The notes: generated by a model from the letters alone, not told the origin. DNA of 28,142 bases from Candidatus Naiadarchaeum limnaeum (GCA_014189685.1 DVAB01000039.1:1-28142); one strand, 5' to 3'; positions 14,368 to 20,846 are shown, counted from the stretch's first letter. Translations and numbers: made by a program.

Positions 14368-14876
14368 TATTGAATTCCGGGAGTTGTTACCATTTTTTTC
14401 GGCATTTTAACTAAACGAATTTCATTTACAAATTCTGCCCTTCTCAATAAAGCTTTTGGAACTTGCCGTCCTGTAATAACAATATCTGTATTCTTTGGAA
14501 GTTTTTTCAAAGTAGCTAAAACATCTTTCATATTAACTAATCCAATATGTGCCGCATACCCAAGCTCATCTAAAATTAAAAGTTTTGGAGGATTTTTTCT
14601 GTGCAAAACTCTTTTTGCAAAATCAAGAGCTTTTTTTGAGCGCTTTTTATCTTTTTCGCTTGGATTTTTTACATCAACCCATCCAAGAGTTCCAAATTGT
14701 TTTACTTTATAGCCGCGCACTTTTCTCTGAAATCTAAATTCTCCTGTTCTGTGCCAACCCTTCATCCACTGTATCATTAAAACATTTCTACCATGCCCCA
14801 ATGAGCGCAGAGCAAGTCCTAGTGCAGTTGTTGTTTTCCCAGCTCCCCGGCCATAGTAAAGATATATGTAGCCCAT
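14364..14876 (-). CDS. cobA: ATP:corrinoid adenosyltransferase, CobA/CobO family
   Basis: Adenosylates cob(I)yrinic acid a,c-diamide or other corrinoids to make the adenosyl form of B12. The protein has 170 residues, typical length. The P-loop GRGAGKTTTALG is near residues 9-20, MIQWMKGW corresponds to the QFxKG corrinoid region, LLILDELGYA is the Walker B region, ITGRQVP follows, and the ending TPGIQY matches the usual GIEY-like terminus. No other cobalamin gene is in the window, so a salvage role is more likely than full synthesis (inference). A TGGAGA ribosome site precedes the ATG. Confidence 0.92.
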   Translation of the reverse strand: MGYIYLYYGRGAGKTTTALGLALRSLGHGRNVLMIQWMKGWHRTGEFRFQRKVRGYKVKQFGTLGWVDVKNPSEKDKKRSKKALDFAKRVLHRKNPPKLLILDELGYAAHIGLVNMKDVLATLKKLPKNTDIVITGRQVPKALLRRAEFVNEIRLVKMPKKMVTTPGIQY

Positions 14877-14914
14877 TCTCCAGTATTTTTTAGTGAGGCT
14901 GAGTTTAAAAATCT

Positions 14915-15328
14915 ATGGCTATTGATTTTTTACAAAAAGCAGAAGAAACCTTTAGCACTTTTATTAATTGGGCAAAGAGCAATAAGTTAGGCCAGATTTT
15001 GCGCGAGGAATCAGGGATTTTTGCTTTTGTTTGCGAAAAAAAGCCCGCAAGCTGGACTAAAGCATGGATGCCTCTCCGTGTAATTATTTCTGCATATGAT
15101 GTTGTCGATCCAAAAGTTCTTGACCAAATAAATTCTCTAGAAAAGACGATTAGTGAGGGAAAACCTGCGCGCTCTGTTGTTCTATGCGGAAGGTTTGACC
15201 ATGCAGCTTTAATGCTAAAGCCAAAAAATGTTGCATTTTATGTCTGGAATCCAGCAAGGGAAAAGTGGATTCATGATAGTGATTGCTGGAGCGACCCTGT
15301 TTTTGAGGAATTTTTAAAAAATTCGTAA
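14915..15328 (+). CDS. Unrecognised 137-residue protein
   Basis: I do not recognise this protein. It has no signal peptide or membrane helix. The sequence alternates predicted helices and strands, with Trp-rich segments (KPASWTKAWMPL, VAFYVWNPAREKW) and single Cys residues that do not form a metal motif. The gene begins 38 bases after the start of the divergent cobA gene. A TATA-like GTATTTTTTAG near 14883-14893 would suit a leaderless message. It ends exactly against the convergent dCMP deaminase gene (TAATTA). Confidence 0.65.
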   Translation: MAIDFLQKAEETFSTFINWAKSNKLGQILREESGIFAFVCEKKPASWTKAWMPLRVIISAYDVVDPKVLDQINSLEKTISEGKPARSVVLCGRFDHAALMLKPKNVAFYVWNPAREKWIHDSDCWSDPVFEEFLKNS

Positions 15329-15790
15329 TTACTTTTTCTCAAATTTTCTTAACTTGACATCGCACTGTGTAAAAATCTCTTCTGAGAATTTATCTGGATA
15401 GCCAGTTTGATAAACAAACTCCTTTATCCCAGCATTTATTATCATTTTCGCGCAGTTATAGCAGGGCGAGTGCGTGCAGAACATTGTTCCGCCATTTATT
15501 GAAACTCCAAAAATCGCCGCTTGGATTATAGCATTTTGCTCAGCGTGGAGGGTGCGGGTGCAATGATCTTCTATATGTTCAGATTGCGGATGCTTAACTT
15601 TTGTAATGTTGCATCCAACCTCTGTACAGTGCGGCATTCCCTGCGGCGCGCCATTGTACCCTGTTGAAATAATTCTTTTGTCTTTAACAACAACTACTCC
15701 CACATGCGCGCGATTGCAAGTAGAGCGTTCCTTAACTAAATTGGTTATATCCATGAAATATTCATCTAATGAAGGCCTTTTAGTTGTCAA
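15329..15790 (-). CDS. dCMP deaminase (ComEB-like, zinc-dependent)
   Basis: Converts dCMP to dUMP, feeding dTMP synthesis. The protein has 153 residues. Zinc-site motifs are complete: HAEQNAI with the zinc His and catalytic Glu, and SPCYNCAK with the two zinc cysteines. A Cys/His-rich insert between residues about 50 and 80 (HCTEVGCN and EHIEDHC) is usual in this family and may hold a second zinc. I chose the TTG at 15790, because GGTGG with 5-base spacing precedes it, the same arrangement as in the KH-protein gene. A TTG further upstream at 15802 is in frame but overlaps that ribosome site. Confidence 0.92.
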   Translation of the reverse strand: MTTKRPSLDEYFMDITNLVKERSTCNRAHVGVVVVKDKRIISTGYNGAPQGMPHCTEVGCNITKVKHPQSEHIEDHCTRTLHAEQNAIIQAAIFGVSINGGTMFCTHSPCYNCAKMIINAGIKEFVYQTGYPDKFSEEIFTQCDVKLRKFEKK

Positions 15791-15811
15791 GATTCCCACC
15801 AAGCGAGAAAG

Positions 15812-15837
15812 TTAATAAATTGAGCTATTTAAATATT
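15812..15837. promoter_or_regulatory. Bidirectional promoter between dCMP deaminase and bud32
   Basis: Two TATA-like elements share this block. TTAATAAAT (15812-15820) is 26-28 bases before the bud32 ATG on the plus strand. The palindromic TATTTAAATATT (15826-15837) is about 25 bases before the expected start of the minus-strand deaminase mRNA, near 15804. The second element is too close to the bud32 ATG to serve that gene. Confidence 0.5.
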
Positions 15838-15843
15838 TGCGCT

Positions 15844-16437
15844 ATGGGAAAAGAATTAAAGCTCGGTGCTGAGGCGCGGTTAACTCTGAAAGATAATGTT
15901 GTTGTAAAAGAGCGAATTAAAAAATCCTATCGCCTTGCGCAAATTGATTCAGTGTTAAGAAAAGAAAGAACTTCTAAAGAAGCCTCGCTTTTGCAAAAAG
16001 CTGCGCGCGCCCAGGTAAATGTTCCGCGAGTTCTGAAAGTTGATAAAGAAAATTTTGCAATTGAAATGGAATTTATTAGTGGGGAATTAATTGATAAAAT
16101 TATTGATGAAAAACTCGCGCGCGAATTGGGCCGCGAAATTGCCTTAATGCATGATAATGGAATTATTCATGGTGATTTGACAACTTCGAATATAATTGTT
16201 AAGTCTGGGCAAGTCTTTTTCATTGATTTTGGATTGGGAGAAATTTCAGATTCAGTTGAAAAAAAAGCTGTTGATTTAAGAGTTTTAAAAGAAGCAATTC
16301 GCGCAAATCATCCAGCGGCCGCGGATAAGTTGAATGAAATTATTTTAGATTCTTACAAAAGACATTCAAAAAAGGCTACAGAAGTTTTAACAAGATTGGA
16401 AGATGTTGAGAAAAGAGGGAGGTATAAGGAAAGATAA
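15844..16437 (+). CDS. bud32: KEOPS kinase/ATPase Bud32
   Basis: Small RIO-like kinase subunit of KEOPS; its ATPase activity supports t6A synthesis by Kae1. The protein has 197 residues from the ATG at 15844. The ATP-lysine region is near VVVKERIKKSYR, the catalytic loop HGDLTTSNIIV near residues 121-131, and the metal-binding DFGLGEISD just after. The basic C-terminal tail (KRGRYKER) is characteristic. I reject an upstream in-frame ATG at 15784 because it would cross the promoter block. It opens a gap-free series with PPC, ITPase and uS15, its TAATG overlapping the next start by one base. Confidence 0.95.
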   Translation: MGKELKLGAEARLTLKDNVVVKERIKKSYRLAQIDSVLRKERTSKEASLLQKAARAQVNVPRVLKVDKENFAIEMEFISGELIDKIIDEKLARELGREIALMHDNGIIHGDLTTSNIIVKSGQVFFIDFGLGEISDSVEKKAVDLRVLKEAIRANHPAAADKLNEIILDSYKRHSKKATEVLTRLEDVEKRGRYKER

Positions 16438-16856
16438 TGAAATTAGTAAAACAATCTGAAAACGAATACTTCGGCCGCTACGAAGAGAACGAAGACTTAA
16501 TCGAAGCACTTTTAAAATTCTGCAACGAAAACAAAATCGAAACAGGAATTTTTTCAATTATCGGCGCTGTGAAAAGTTCTAGCTTCGCGTTTTACGACCA
16601 AAAACAGAAAAAATATTTGCAAATGGATTTGGATGAGAACGCAGAAATTTCGCACTGCACTGGAAATATTTCTTTGCGCGAGAACAAGCCTTTTATACAT
16701 GCACACATACTTTTGGCCGACAGGGAAGGCCGCGCATATGGCGGGCATTTAGTTGCTGCGAAAGTTTTTGCAGCCGAGATTTATATTAAAAAATTTGAAA
16801 AATCTGTGCATAGAAAGAAAAATGAGAGCACGGGATTGCATCTTTTAGAGCCATGA
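16437..16856 (+). CDS. PPC/DUF296-domain protein
   Basis: Single PPC (PCC, DUF296) domain of 139 residues, a trimeric fold also found in plant AT-hook proteins. The His pattern is present: HAHI followed by GGHL, the residues that bind a metal in characterised prokaryotic members. No AT-hook is attached. Function in archaea is unproven; DNA binding or a metal-dependent enzymatic role are the options. Start and stop overlap the neighbours (TAATG at its start, ATGA at its end), so it is translated in step with Bud32 and the ITPase. Confidence 0.88.
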   Translation: MKLVKQSENEYFGRYEENEDLIEALLKFCNENKIETGIFSIIGAVKSSSFAFYDQKQKKYLQMDLDENAEISHCTGNISLRENKPFIHAHILLADREGRAYGGHLVAAKVFAAEIYIKKFEKSVHRKKNESTGLHLLEP

Positions 16857-17410
16857 CAAAAACCTTTTATTTCGCCACCTCAAACAAAGGCAAATTCGCA
16901 GAAGCTAAAGAAAAATTCCGCGCAGCTGGTATGAAATTAAAGCGAAAGCCAGTTGAGCTTTTGGAAATTCAATCTGATGATGTTAAAGAAATTGTCCGCA
17001 TTAGTGCGCTGGAATTAACAAAAACTTTTAAGAAGCCGTTTTATGTTGAAGATACTGCATTTTTTATAAATGCGCTGAACGGATTCCCAGGGACATATGC
17101 AAAGCATGTTTATTTTACAATTGGTCTGAGAAATGTTTTGAAATTAATGCAAGGTGCAAAGAACAGAAATGCGCGTTTTGAAACAGCCATAGCTTTTCGC
17201 GATGGAAACAGAGAAAAAGTATTTAAAGGAATATGCAGAGGTAATGTCACGCACAGCGTTCAGGGCACTCAAGGATGGGGTTATGATCCTATTTTTGTCC
17301 CTGAAGGCGACCGAAAAACTTTCGCTTCCGATCCTCGTTTGAAGCAGAGGGTTTCGGCTCGGGCGCTGGCTTTACAAAAATTAATCTCTTACCTTAAGAG
17401 AGCATACTAA
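16853..17410 (+). CDS. rdgB: XTP/dITP diphosphatase (RdgB/HAM1 family)
   Basis: House-cleaning pyrophosphatase that hydrolyses XTP, ITP and dITP to monophosphates, so that deaminated purines do not enter nucleic acids. The protein has 185 residues. Motifs are SNKGKFAEA near residue 9 for substrate binding, EDTAFFINALNGFPGTYAKH for metal binding and catalysis (D, E), and GWGYDPIFVPEG near 138-150, all matching the family. In many archaea this gene neighbours KEOPS genes, as here. It overlaps the PPC gene by 4 bases, and only two bases part it from uS15. Confidence 0.95.
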   Translation: MTKTFYFATSNKGKFAEAKEKFRAAGMKLKRKPVELLEIQSDDVKEIVRISALELTKTFKKPFYVEDTAFFINALNGFPGTYAKHVYFTIGLRNVLKLMQGAKNRNARFETAIAFRDGNREKVFKGICRGNVTHSVQGTQGWGYDPIFVPEGDRKTFASDPRLKQRVSARALALQKLISYLKRAY

Positions 17411-17412
17411 CA

Positions 17413-17838
17413 ATGGTTGAGAAAACTAAAGCTAAGAAAAAAACGAAAAAAGCTGAGCCAAAGGAGAAGAAGCTCAGTACTCAGGAAGTAACTGAGACAA
17501 TTTTAGATTTAGCTAGGACTGGAACACCTTCTGTAAAAATCGGACATATCTTAAAAGAGGAGCACGGAATTTTAAATGTGAAAGAATTAACCGGAAAAAG
17601 AATTACCCAAATTTTGCGCGAAAATAATTTGGCCCCAAAATTGCCAGCTGATTTAAATGCGCTGATACAAAAGGCAGCTTCAATAAGAAAGCATGTTGCA
17701 ACTCACAAAATTGATTTAGAGGCCAGATATGGATTAATGCTCACAGAATCAAAAATCAGGAGTTTAGCAAAATATTACAAGCGCGAAAAAGTTCTGCCAG
17801 TAGATTGGAAATACGTAGCAGCGGAGCGCGTTGCATGA
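17413..17838 (+). CDS. rps15: Small-subunit ribosomal protein uS15
   Basis: Primary 16S rRNA-binding protein. The 141 residues have the archaeal/eukaryotic layout: a Lys-rich N-terminal extension (about 1-20), an S13/S15 N-terminal domain (about 22-70), then the S15 helices with SIRKHVATHKIDLEARYGL and the ending KYYKREKVLPVDWKY. Its TGA stop overlaps the ATG of a 46-codon reading frame, and the next recognisable gene is eS1, 152 bases on. The uS15-eS1 neighbourhood is common in archaea, often with a DHH/RecJ-like or Pcc1 gene between; neither is present here. Confidence 0.96.
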   Translation: MVEKTKAKKKTKKAEPKEKKLSTQEVTETILDLARTGTPSVKIGHILKEEHGILNVKELTGKRITQILRENNLAPKLPADLNALIQKAASIRKHVATHKIDLEARYGLMLTESKIRSLAKYYKREKVLPVDWKYVAAERVA

Positions 17839-17975
17839 TTTCAAGGTTATCACAAATAGAAGTAGAAGTTAGGCCTATTAAGGGACTGCGAGCTGATAAA
17901 CTTCATAGCGAGCATGTCCCTTATGTAGTCCCAGCGGACACTCCGGACGCTACATCGTTCGAAAAAATTTCATAG
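17835..17975 (+). CDS. Possible 46-residue ORF overlapping uS15 (doubtful)
   Basis: An ATG overlapping the uS15 stop (ATGA) opens a frame of 46 codons ending in TAG at 17973. The overlap matches the coupled style of this operon, which argues for translation. Against it, the second half uses codons unlike the neighbours (GTC, GAC, TCG, TTC, CCG, CTG) and coincides with two strong hairpins, as expected of an RNA element. The product (beginning MISRLSQIEVEVRP) resembles nothing I know and is not Pcc1. It could be a leader peptide. Confidence 0.3.
   Translation: MISRLSQIEVEVRPIKGLRADKLHSEHVPYVVPADTPDATSFEKIS
17879..17954 (+). ncRNA. Candidate structured RNA or r-protein leader upstream of eS1
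   Basis: Two abutting hairpins fill the spacer between uS15 and eS1. Hairpin 1: TAAGGGAC (17879-17886) pairs perfectly with GTCCCTTA (17916-17923). Then, past a single bulged T (17915), TGC pairs with GCA, a tandem G-A/A-G (17890-17891 with 17910-17911) follows, and GCT pairs with AGC, closing a 12-base loop. Both arms read GCGAGC, a symmetric tandem-GA motif. Hairpin 2: TGTAG (17924-17928) pairs with CTACA (17950-17954), enclosing CGGA-CAC-TCCG; GTCC with GGAC is an alternative. The block is GC-rich relative to its surroundings. It could be an autoregulatory leader of eS1 or a processed small RNA. The identity is unknown to me. Confidence 0.5.
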
Positions 17976-17990
17976 GGGTAACAACGGAGA

Positions 17991-18578
17991 ATGGTAAAAG
18001 CAGCTGTTGATAAATGGAAACTGAAAAAATGGTATGAAATCATAGCTCCGCCGCTCTTTAAGGAACAACAAATAGGAGAAACAGTTGCAAATGATCACAG
18101 GCAATTAATTGGGCGAATTATTGAAGTTGCGCTTTCTGATTTAACAAATGACCCAAAGTTGCAGCGCATAAAATTGCGCTTTAGAATTCACGAGGTTAAA
18201 GGCGAGCGCGCGCTCACAAATTTTTTGGGGCATGTTATAACTCAGGATTATGAGCATTCTTTAGTTCGCAGGCGCACAAGTAAAATTTATGCAAATCAAA
18301 CTATAGAGACAAAAGACGGGCAAAAGGTTGTTGTAAAATCTTTTATGATTACAATGGTGAAATTAAATCTCTCAAGAAGAAATGCGCTGCGCAAGAAATT
18401 AGTTGAAGTTGTTGATTCATTTGCAAAAACAGAAACTTTTGACGATTTCATTAATAGCGTTTTGTATGGAAAGCTTTCTACACAAGTTAAAAAAGAATTG
18501 CACAAGATTTATCCTTTAAGGCATGCTGTTGTTCAGAAGACTGAAATTCCACAAATTGCTGTAGAAGTCAAATCTTAA
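17991..18578 (+). CDS. rps1e: Small-subunit ribosomal protein eS1 (S3Ae)
   Basis: Archaeal/eukaryotic 30S/40S protein located near the mRNA exit. The protein has 195 residues, normal archaeal length. KWKLKKWYEIIAPPLF at the N-terminus, the central IGRIIEVALSDLTND and the RRRTSKIYANQTIETKDG region are typical. The ATG has GGAG only one base upstream, which is poor spacing, and GGGGT (17975-17979) 11 bases away, so initiation may depend on the structured spacer or on coupling. It is the last gene of the bud32-PPC-rdgB-uS15-eS1 series. Confidence 0.96.
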   Translation: MVKAAVDKWKLKKWYEIIAPPLFKEQQIGETVANDHRQLIGRIIEVALSDLTNDPKLQRIKLRFRIHEVKGERALTNFLGHVITQDYEHSLVRRRTSKIYANQTIETKDGQKVVVKSFMITMVKLNLSRRNALRKKLVEVVDSFAKTETFDDFINSVLYGKLSTQVKKELHKIYPLRHAVVQKTEIPQIAVEVKS

Positions 18579-18611
18579 ATATAACATTGATCAAACTATT
18601 TTTGATTTAAG

Positions 18612-20342
18612 ATGTCAGAAGTAAATGGTGAAACAGATCTTCTCAGAGAACTAGTTCATCTTGAGGGTGTGAGGAAGCCTATTTATCCTGCTGTTAAAGC
18701 TTTAATTGATTTACTTGATCAAGCCACCAGAGACCAAAATCTAATTACGCTTGGAGGCGGAGCTCCTGGTATGGCGCCACCACAGTTTGTGCAAACCGCA
18801 GCTGCTTATGATCAAATGATAGTAACAGCTCACGAGGATGTTGAGACAGGGGAGAAATATGAGGCAGGTGCAAAAATACCAGAAAATATTTCCCCAGACA
18901 GGATTCGCCCTATCTCAAGGGCAGAACAATTGAATTATTTCAAGTACACTGCTTCAGCTGGAATAAAGCCAGCAAGGCAAGCCGCACTTCTCGATACTTT
19001 AGATTTCTGTAATTTTCCTGCCAGCCAGACTTTTGCTAAACGATACTTCAGTGGCGAGCCAAAAACGGTTTCTCCTGAGACTGTTAAACAGCTGTGGAAT
19101 GAAACTCTTGGGAAAGCGGAAGTTTGGCGAAAACCTGGCCTTTCAGAAATGGAGCCTTTTCAATACTTTTTACTTGCTCCTGGTAGCAGTTATGCTGTTG
19201 CATACATTTTAAGATTTTTAGCAAGAGCTAAAAGAGATTTTGTTCTCACTGATCCAACTTACATTGGATATCCTGAGCCTATCTTGCATTATGGGGGAAA
19301 AATAAAATGGTGCCCAACTGATGGAAAGTATTGGCCAGTTTTTCATCAGTTAAAGAAAAAACTAAAGAAAGGGGATGTTTTTCTTTACTTGTCACCATCA
19401 AATCCAACAGGTGCACAATATAGTTATGAATTTACCAAAGCACTGGTAAAACTAGTAAACAGAAAAAATGCATTTCTTATTGGTGATTTTGCCTATCGCT
19501 ATCTTATTTATGAACCCGCCAAATTAGAGGAGATGCACCGTTCTTATGCTTATATCTGTCAGCATACCAGAAATCTAATTGGCATAAATACAATTTCTAA
19601 GGAAGGCTCAAATCCAGGCTCGAGAATTGGCTATATATTCAGCAACATTCCAAGCTTTCTGGAATGGTTTGAAGATGAAGCTCCATGGGAATATCTCAGC
19701 ATAAATGTTCCTGCACAGTACGCAACAATGCGTTTCTTTGGATTTACCACTTTGCGAAAAGTAGTGGGAGTCGATCATAAAGTAGTCGATCATAAAGTTC
19801 CAAATGTATTTTGTTCCTATCCAGCTTACTATCATGCGAAACAGGAGTATATAGAAAAGCAATTACTCCGCATGTACAGGATAAGAAGAGAAGCCTTAAT
19901 GAAAGCCCTTGCTGAGCATTTAGGACTTAAGGCAGGAGTTGATTACAATCCGCCAGATGGCGCACTATTTGTTTATGCCAATTTCTCTAAAGTTATAGAA
20001 GAAGCATATCTTGATGGAACGGAAATTGTTGAAAAATATAATGACTATCAATCTAACTACGATCAATTACTAAATGATTATATGGCAGGTCAAGATCATT
20101 TCATAAGGACCTCTCCTGCATTTAAACTAACTCAGGATGTTCGCAAAAAAAATGTAGACATTCTCCCGGGGGTTTTCTTTGGCGCGGCGCAAGGGCTGAA
20201 TTTTAGACTTAATTTTGTGACAGAATCTCCGCACAGGCTTGATAGTGCAATTAAAAGGATAAAGACTTTTGTAGACCGAGGAGACAAGGGAAATATGTAT
20301 ACGCAGGAAGAGCGCAAGCGTATAAAGTGGCTGCATAACTGA
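18612..20342 (+). CDS. Large, divergent class I/II PLP-dependent aminotransferase
   Basis: Fold-type I PLP enzyme of 576 residues, well above the usual 380-430. Landmarks are NLITLGGGAPG near the N-terminus, LYLSPSNPTGAQ, GDFAYRYLIY with the PLP-pyridine Asp, ISKEGSNPGSRIGY with the Schiff-base Lys at 330 and phosphate-binding Arg, and LNFRLNFV with the likely carboxylate-binding Arg. The extra length lies mainly in an N-terminal insertion (about residues 70-165) and in the segment after residue 380. A 15-base tandem duplication (19770-19799) repeats VDHKV at residues 387-396. The substrate is unknown; aspartate decarboxylase-like or aromatic aminotransferase activity would be guesses. A TATA-like TTAAATATAA lies near 18574-18584. 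Confidence 0.85.
   Translation: MSEVNGETDLLRELVHLEGVRKPIYPAVKALIDLLDQATRDQNLITLGGGAPGMAPPQFVQTAAAYDQMIVTAHEDVETGEKYEAGAKIPENISPDRIRPISRAEQLNYFKYTASAGIKPARQAALLDTLDFCNFPASQTFAKRYFSGEPKTVSPETVKQLWNETLGKAEVWRKPGLSEMEPFQYFLLAPGSSYAVAYILRFLARAKRDFVLTDPTYIGYPEPILHYGGKIKWCPTDGKYWPVFHQLKKKLKKGDVFLYLSPSNPTGAQYSYEFTKALVKLVNRKNAFLIGDFAYRYLIYEPAKLEEMHRSYAYICQHTRNLIGINTISKEGSNPGSRIGYIFSNIPSFLEWFEDEAPWEYLSINVPAQYATMRFFGFTTLRKVVGVDHKVVDHKVPNVFCSYPAYYHAKQEYIEKQLLRMYRIRREALMKALAEHLGLKAGVDYNPPDGALFVYANFSKVIEEAYLDGTEIVEKYNDYQSNYDQLLNDYMAGQDHFIRTSPAFKLTQDVRKKNVDILPGVFFGAAQGLNFRLNFVTESPHRLDSAIKRIKTFVDRGDKGNMYTQEERKRIKWLHN
19770..19799 (+). repeat. 15-base tandem duplication inside the aminotransferase gene
   Basis: GTCGATCATAAAGTA is followed directly by GTCGATCATAAAGTT. 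The copies differ only in the last base, keep the frame, and give VDHKV twice (residues 387-396). The near identity suggests a recent slippage or duplication event. Confidence 0.9.
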
Positions 20343-20352
20343 TTTTAAAGCA

Positions 20353-20359
20353 TTTATAT
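20353..20359 (+). promoter_or_regulatory. TATA-like promoter of the box C/D RNA candidate
   Basis: TTTATAT, preceded by the BRE-like AAAGCA, lies 11 bases after the aminotransferase stop. Initiation about 26 bases past its centre falls at 20381-20383, exactly at the first bases of the RNA's terminal stem. Confidence 0.55.
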
Positions 20360-20380
20360 CCGATTATTCAATCTAGTTTC

Positions 20381-20455
20381 TGCAATGAAGAAGTGAACAC
20401 CCTCTGATCGCCGCCCGATATGATGAAAGGTTGGTAGCTTCTGAGCAACCTTTTT
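20381..20455 (+). ncRNA. Candidate box C/D small guide RNA
   Basis: Elements in order: 5' stem TGC (20381-20383); box C-like ATGAAGA (20385-20391, one mismatch to RTGATGA); a 12-base guide; box D' CTGA (20404-20407); a 12-base spacer; perfect box C' ATGATGA (20420-20426); a 14-base guide; box D CTGA (20441-20444); and 3' stem GCA (20445-20447), which pairs with the 5' TGC. A TATA box sits at the right distance upstream, and a run of five T (20451-20455) marks a likely end. Under the D+5 rule, the expected 2'-O-methylation targets would contain AAGCTACCAACC (box D guide) and AGGGTGTTCACT (box D' guide), written as DNA; I could not place them in rRNA. The spacer is longer than usual for archaea. 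Confidence 0.62.
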
Positions 20456-20501
20456 GCTCAAAAAAGTATTAATAAATAGAAAATCACTACAAAAGTGTCA
20501 G

Positions 20502-20840
20502 ATGGGTATAAAGCACGAGGATCATTGGGAAAGATTTTGGGGCGAAGACATTCCCACGCTTAGGCATTCTTTTCTTGCAGATCATTATAATCATGTTAAA
20601 AGAATTGCAAAAAAACTTGACATTCCTTGGCCAGAGCGGGTGTCTGTTCCTTTGTCTGATGAAGAACTAGTAAGTTGGGAGTTAATGACACTTGGAAATG
20701 TTCTTTCTCAGATAGAACAGAGGCTAGGCATACAGTATAGGCCGCATAAACCAGATGTTGAAACAGAAGATGGTCTCAAGCGGTGGATGATGAAGAGTTT
20801 TTGCAATAGAATAAAAGCGATTGAAGAAAAGCTTGGATAA
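20502..20840 (+). CDS. Unrecognised 112-residue protein
   Basis: A small, probably helical cytosolic protein with many His and Trp residues near the start (KHEDHWERFWGED and FLADHYNH). I do not recognise it. No metal-binding spacing is obvious enough to call. The ATG at 20502 is preferred over upstream TTG codons that would run back into the RNA candidate. A TATA-like TTAATAAAT (20469-20477) lies about 29 bases upstream and fits a leaderless mRNA. It is flanked by the C/D RNA candidate and the CCA-adding enzyme gene. Confidence 0.6.
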   Translation: MGIKHEDHWERFWGEDIPTLRHSFLADHYNHVKRIAKKLDIPWPERVSVPLSDEELVSWELMTLGNVLSQIEQRLGIQYRPHKPDVETEDGLKRWMMKSFCNRIKAIEEKLG

Positions 20841-20846
20841 ATTGAT

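Noticed and set aside
15784-15843. N-terminal extension of Bud32 from the ATG at 15784
   Set aside because: It would cross the TATA elements and the deaminase start; the KELKLGAEA beginning after ATG 15844 is the normal Bud32 N-terminus.
17956-17964. CGTTCGAA as a tRNA T-loop
   Set aside because: No flanking T-stem, acceptor stem or anticodon arm can be formed around it.
17835-17975. Pcc1 or another KEOPS subunit in the uS15-eS1 spacer
   Set aside because: The 46-residue frame is too short and shows no Pcc1 pattern.
18590-18606. ATCAAA-CTATT-TTTGAT inverted repeat upstream of the aminotransferase as an operator
   Set aside because: Six AT-rich pairs are expected by chance in this composition, and no regulator is nearby.
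20442-20460. Hairpin TGAGCAA-CCTTT-TTGCTCA read as a transcription terminator
   Set aside because: It is followed by A-runs rather than T-runs on the plus strand, and overlaps box D of the C/D RNA candidate; the internal TTTTT is the better archaeal stop.
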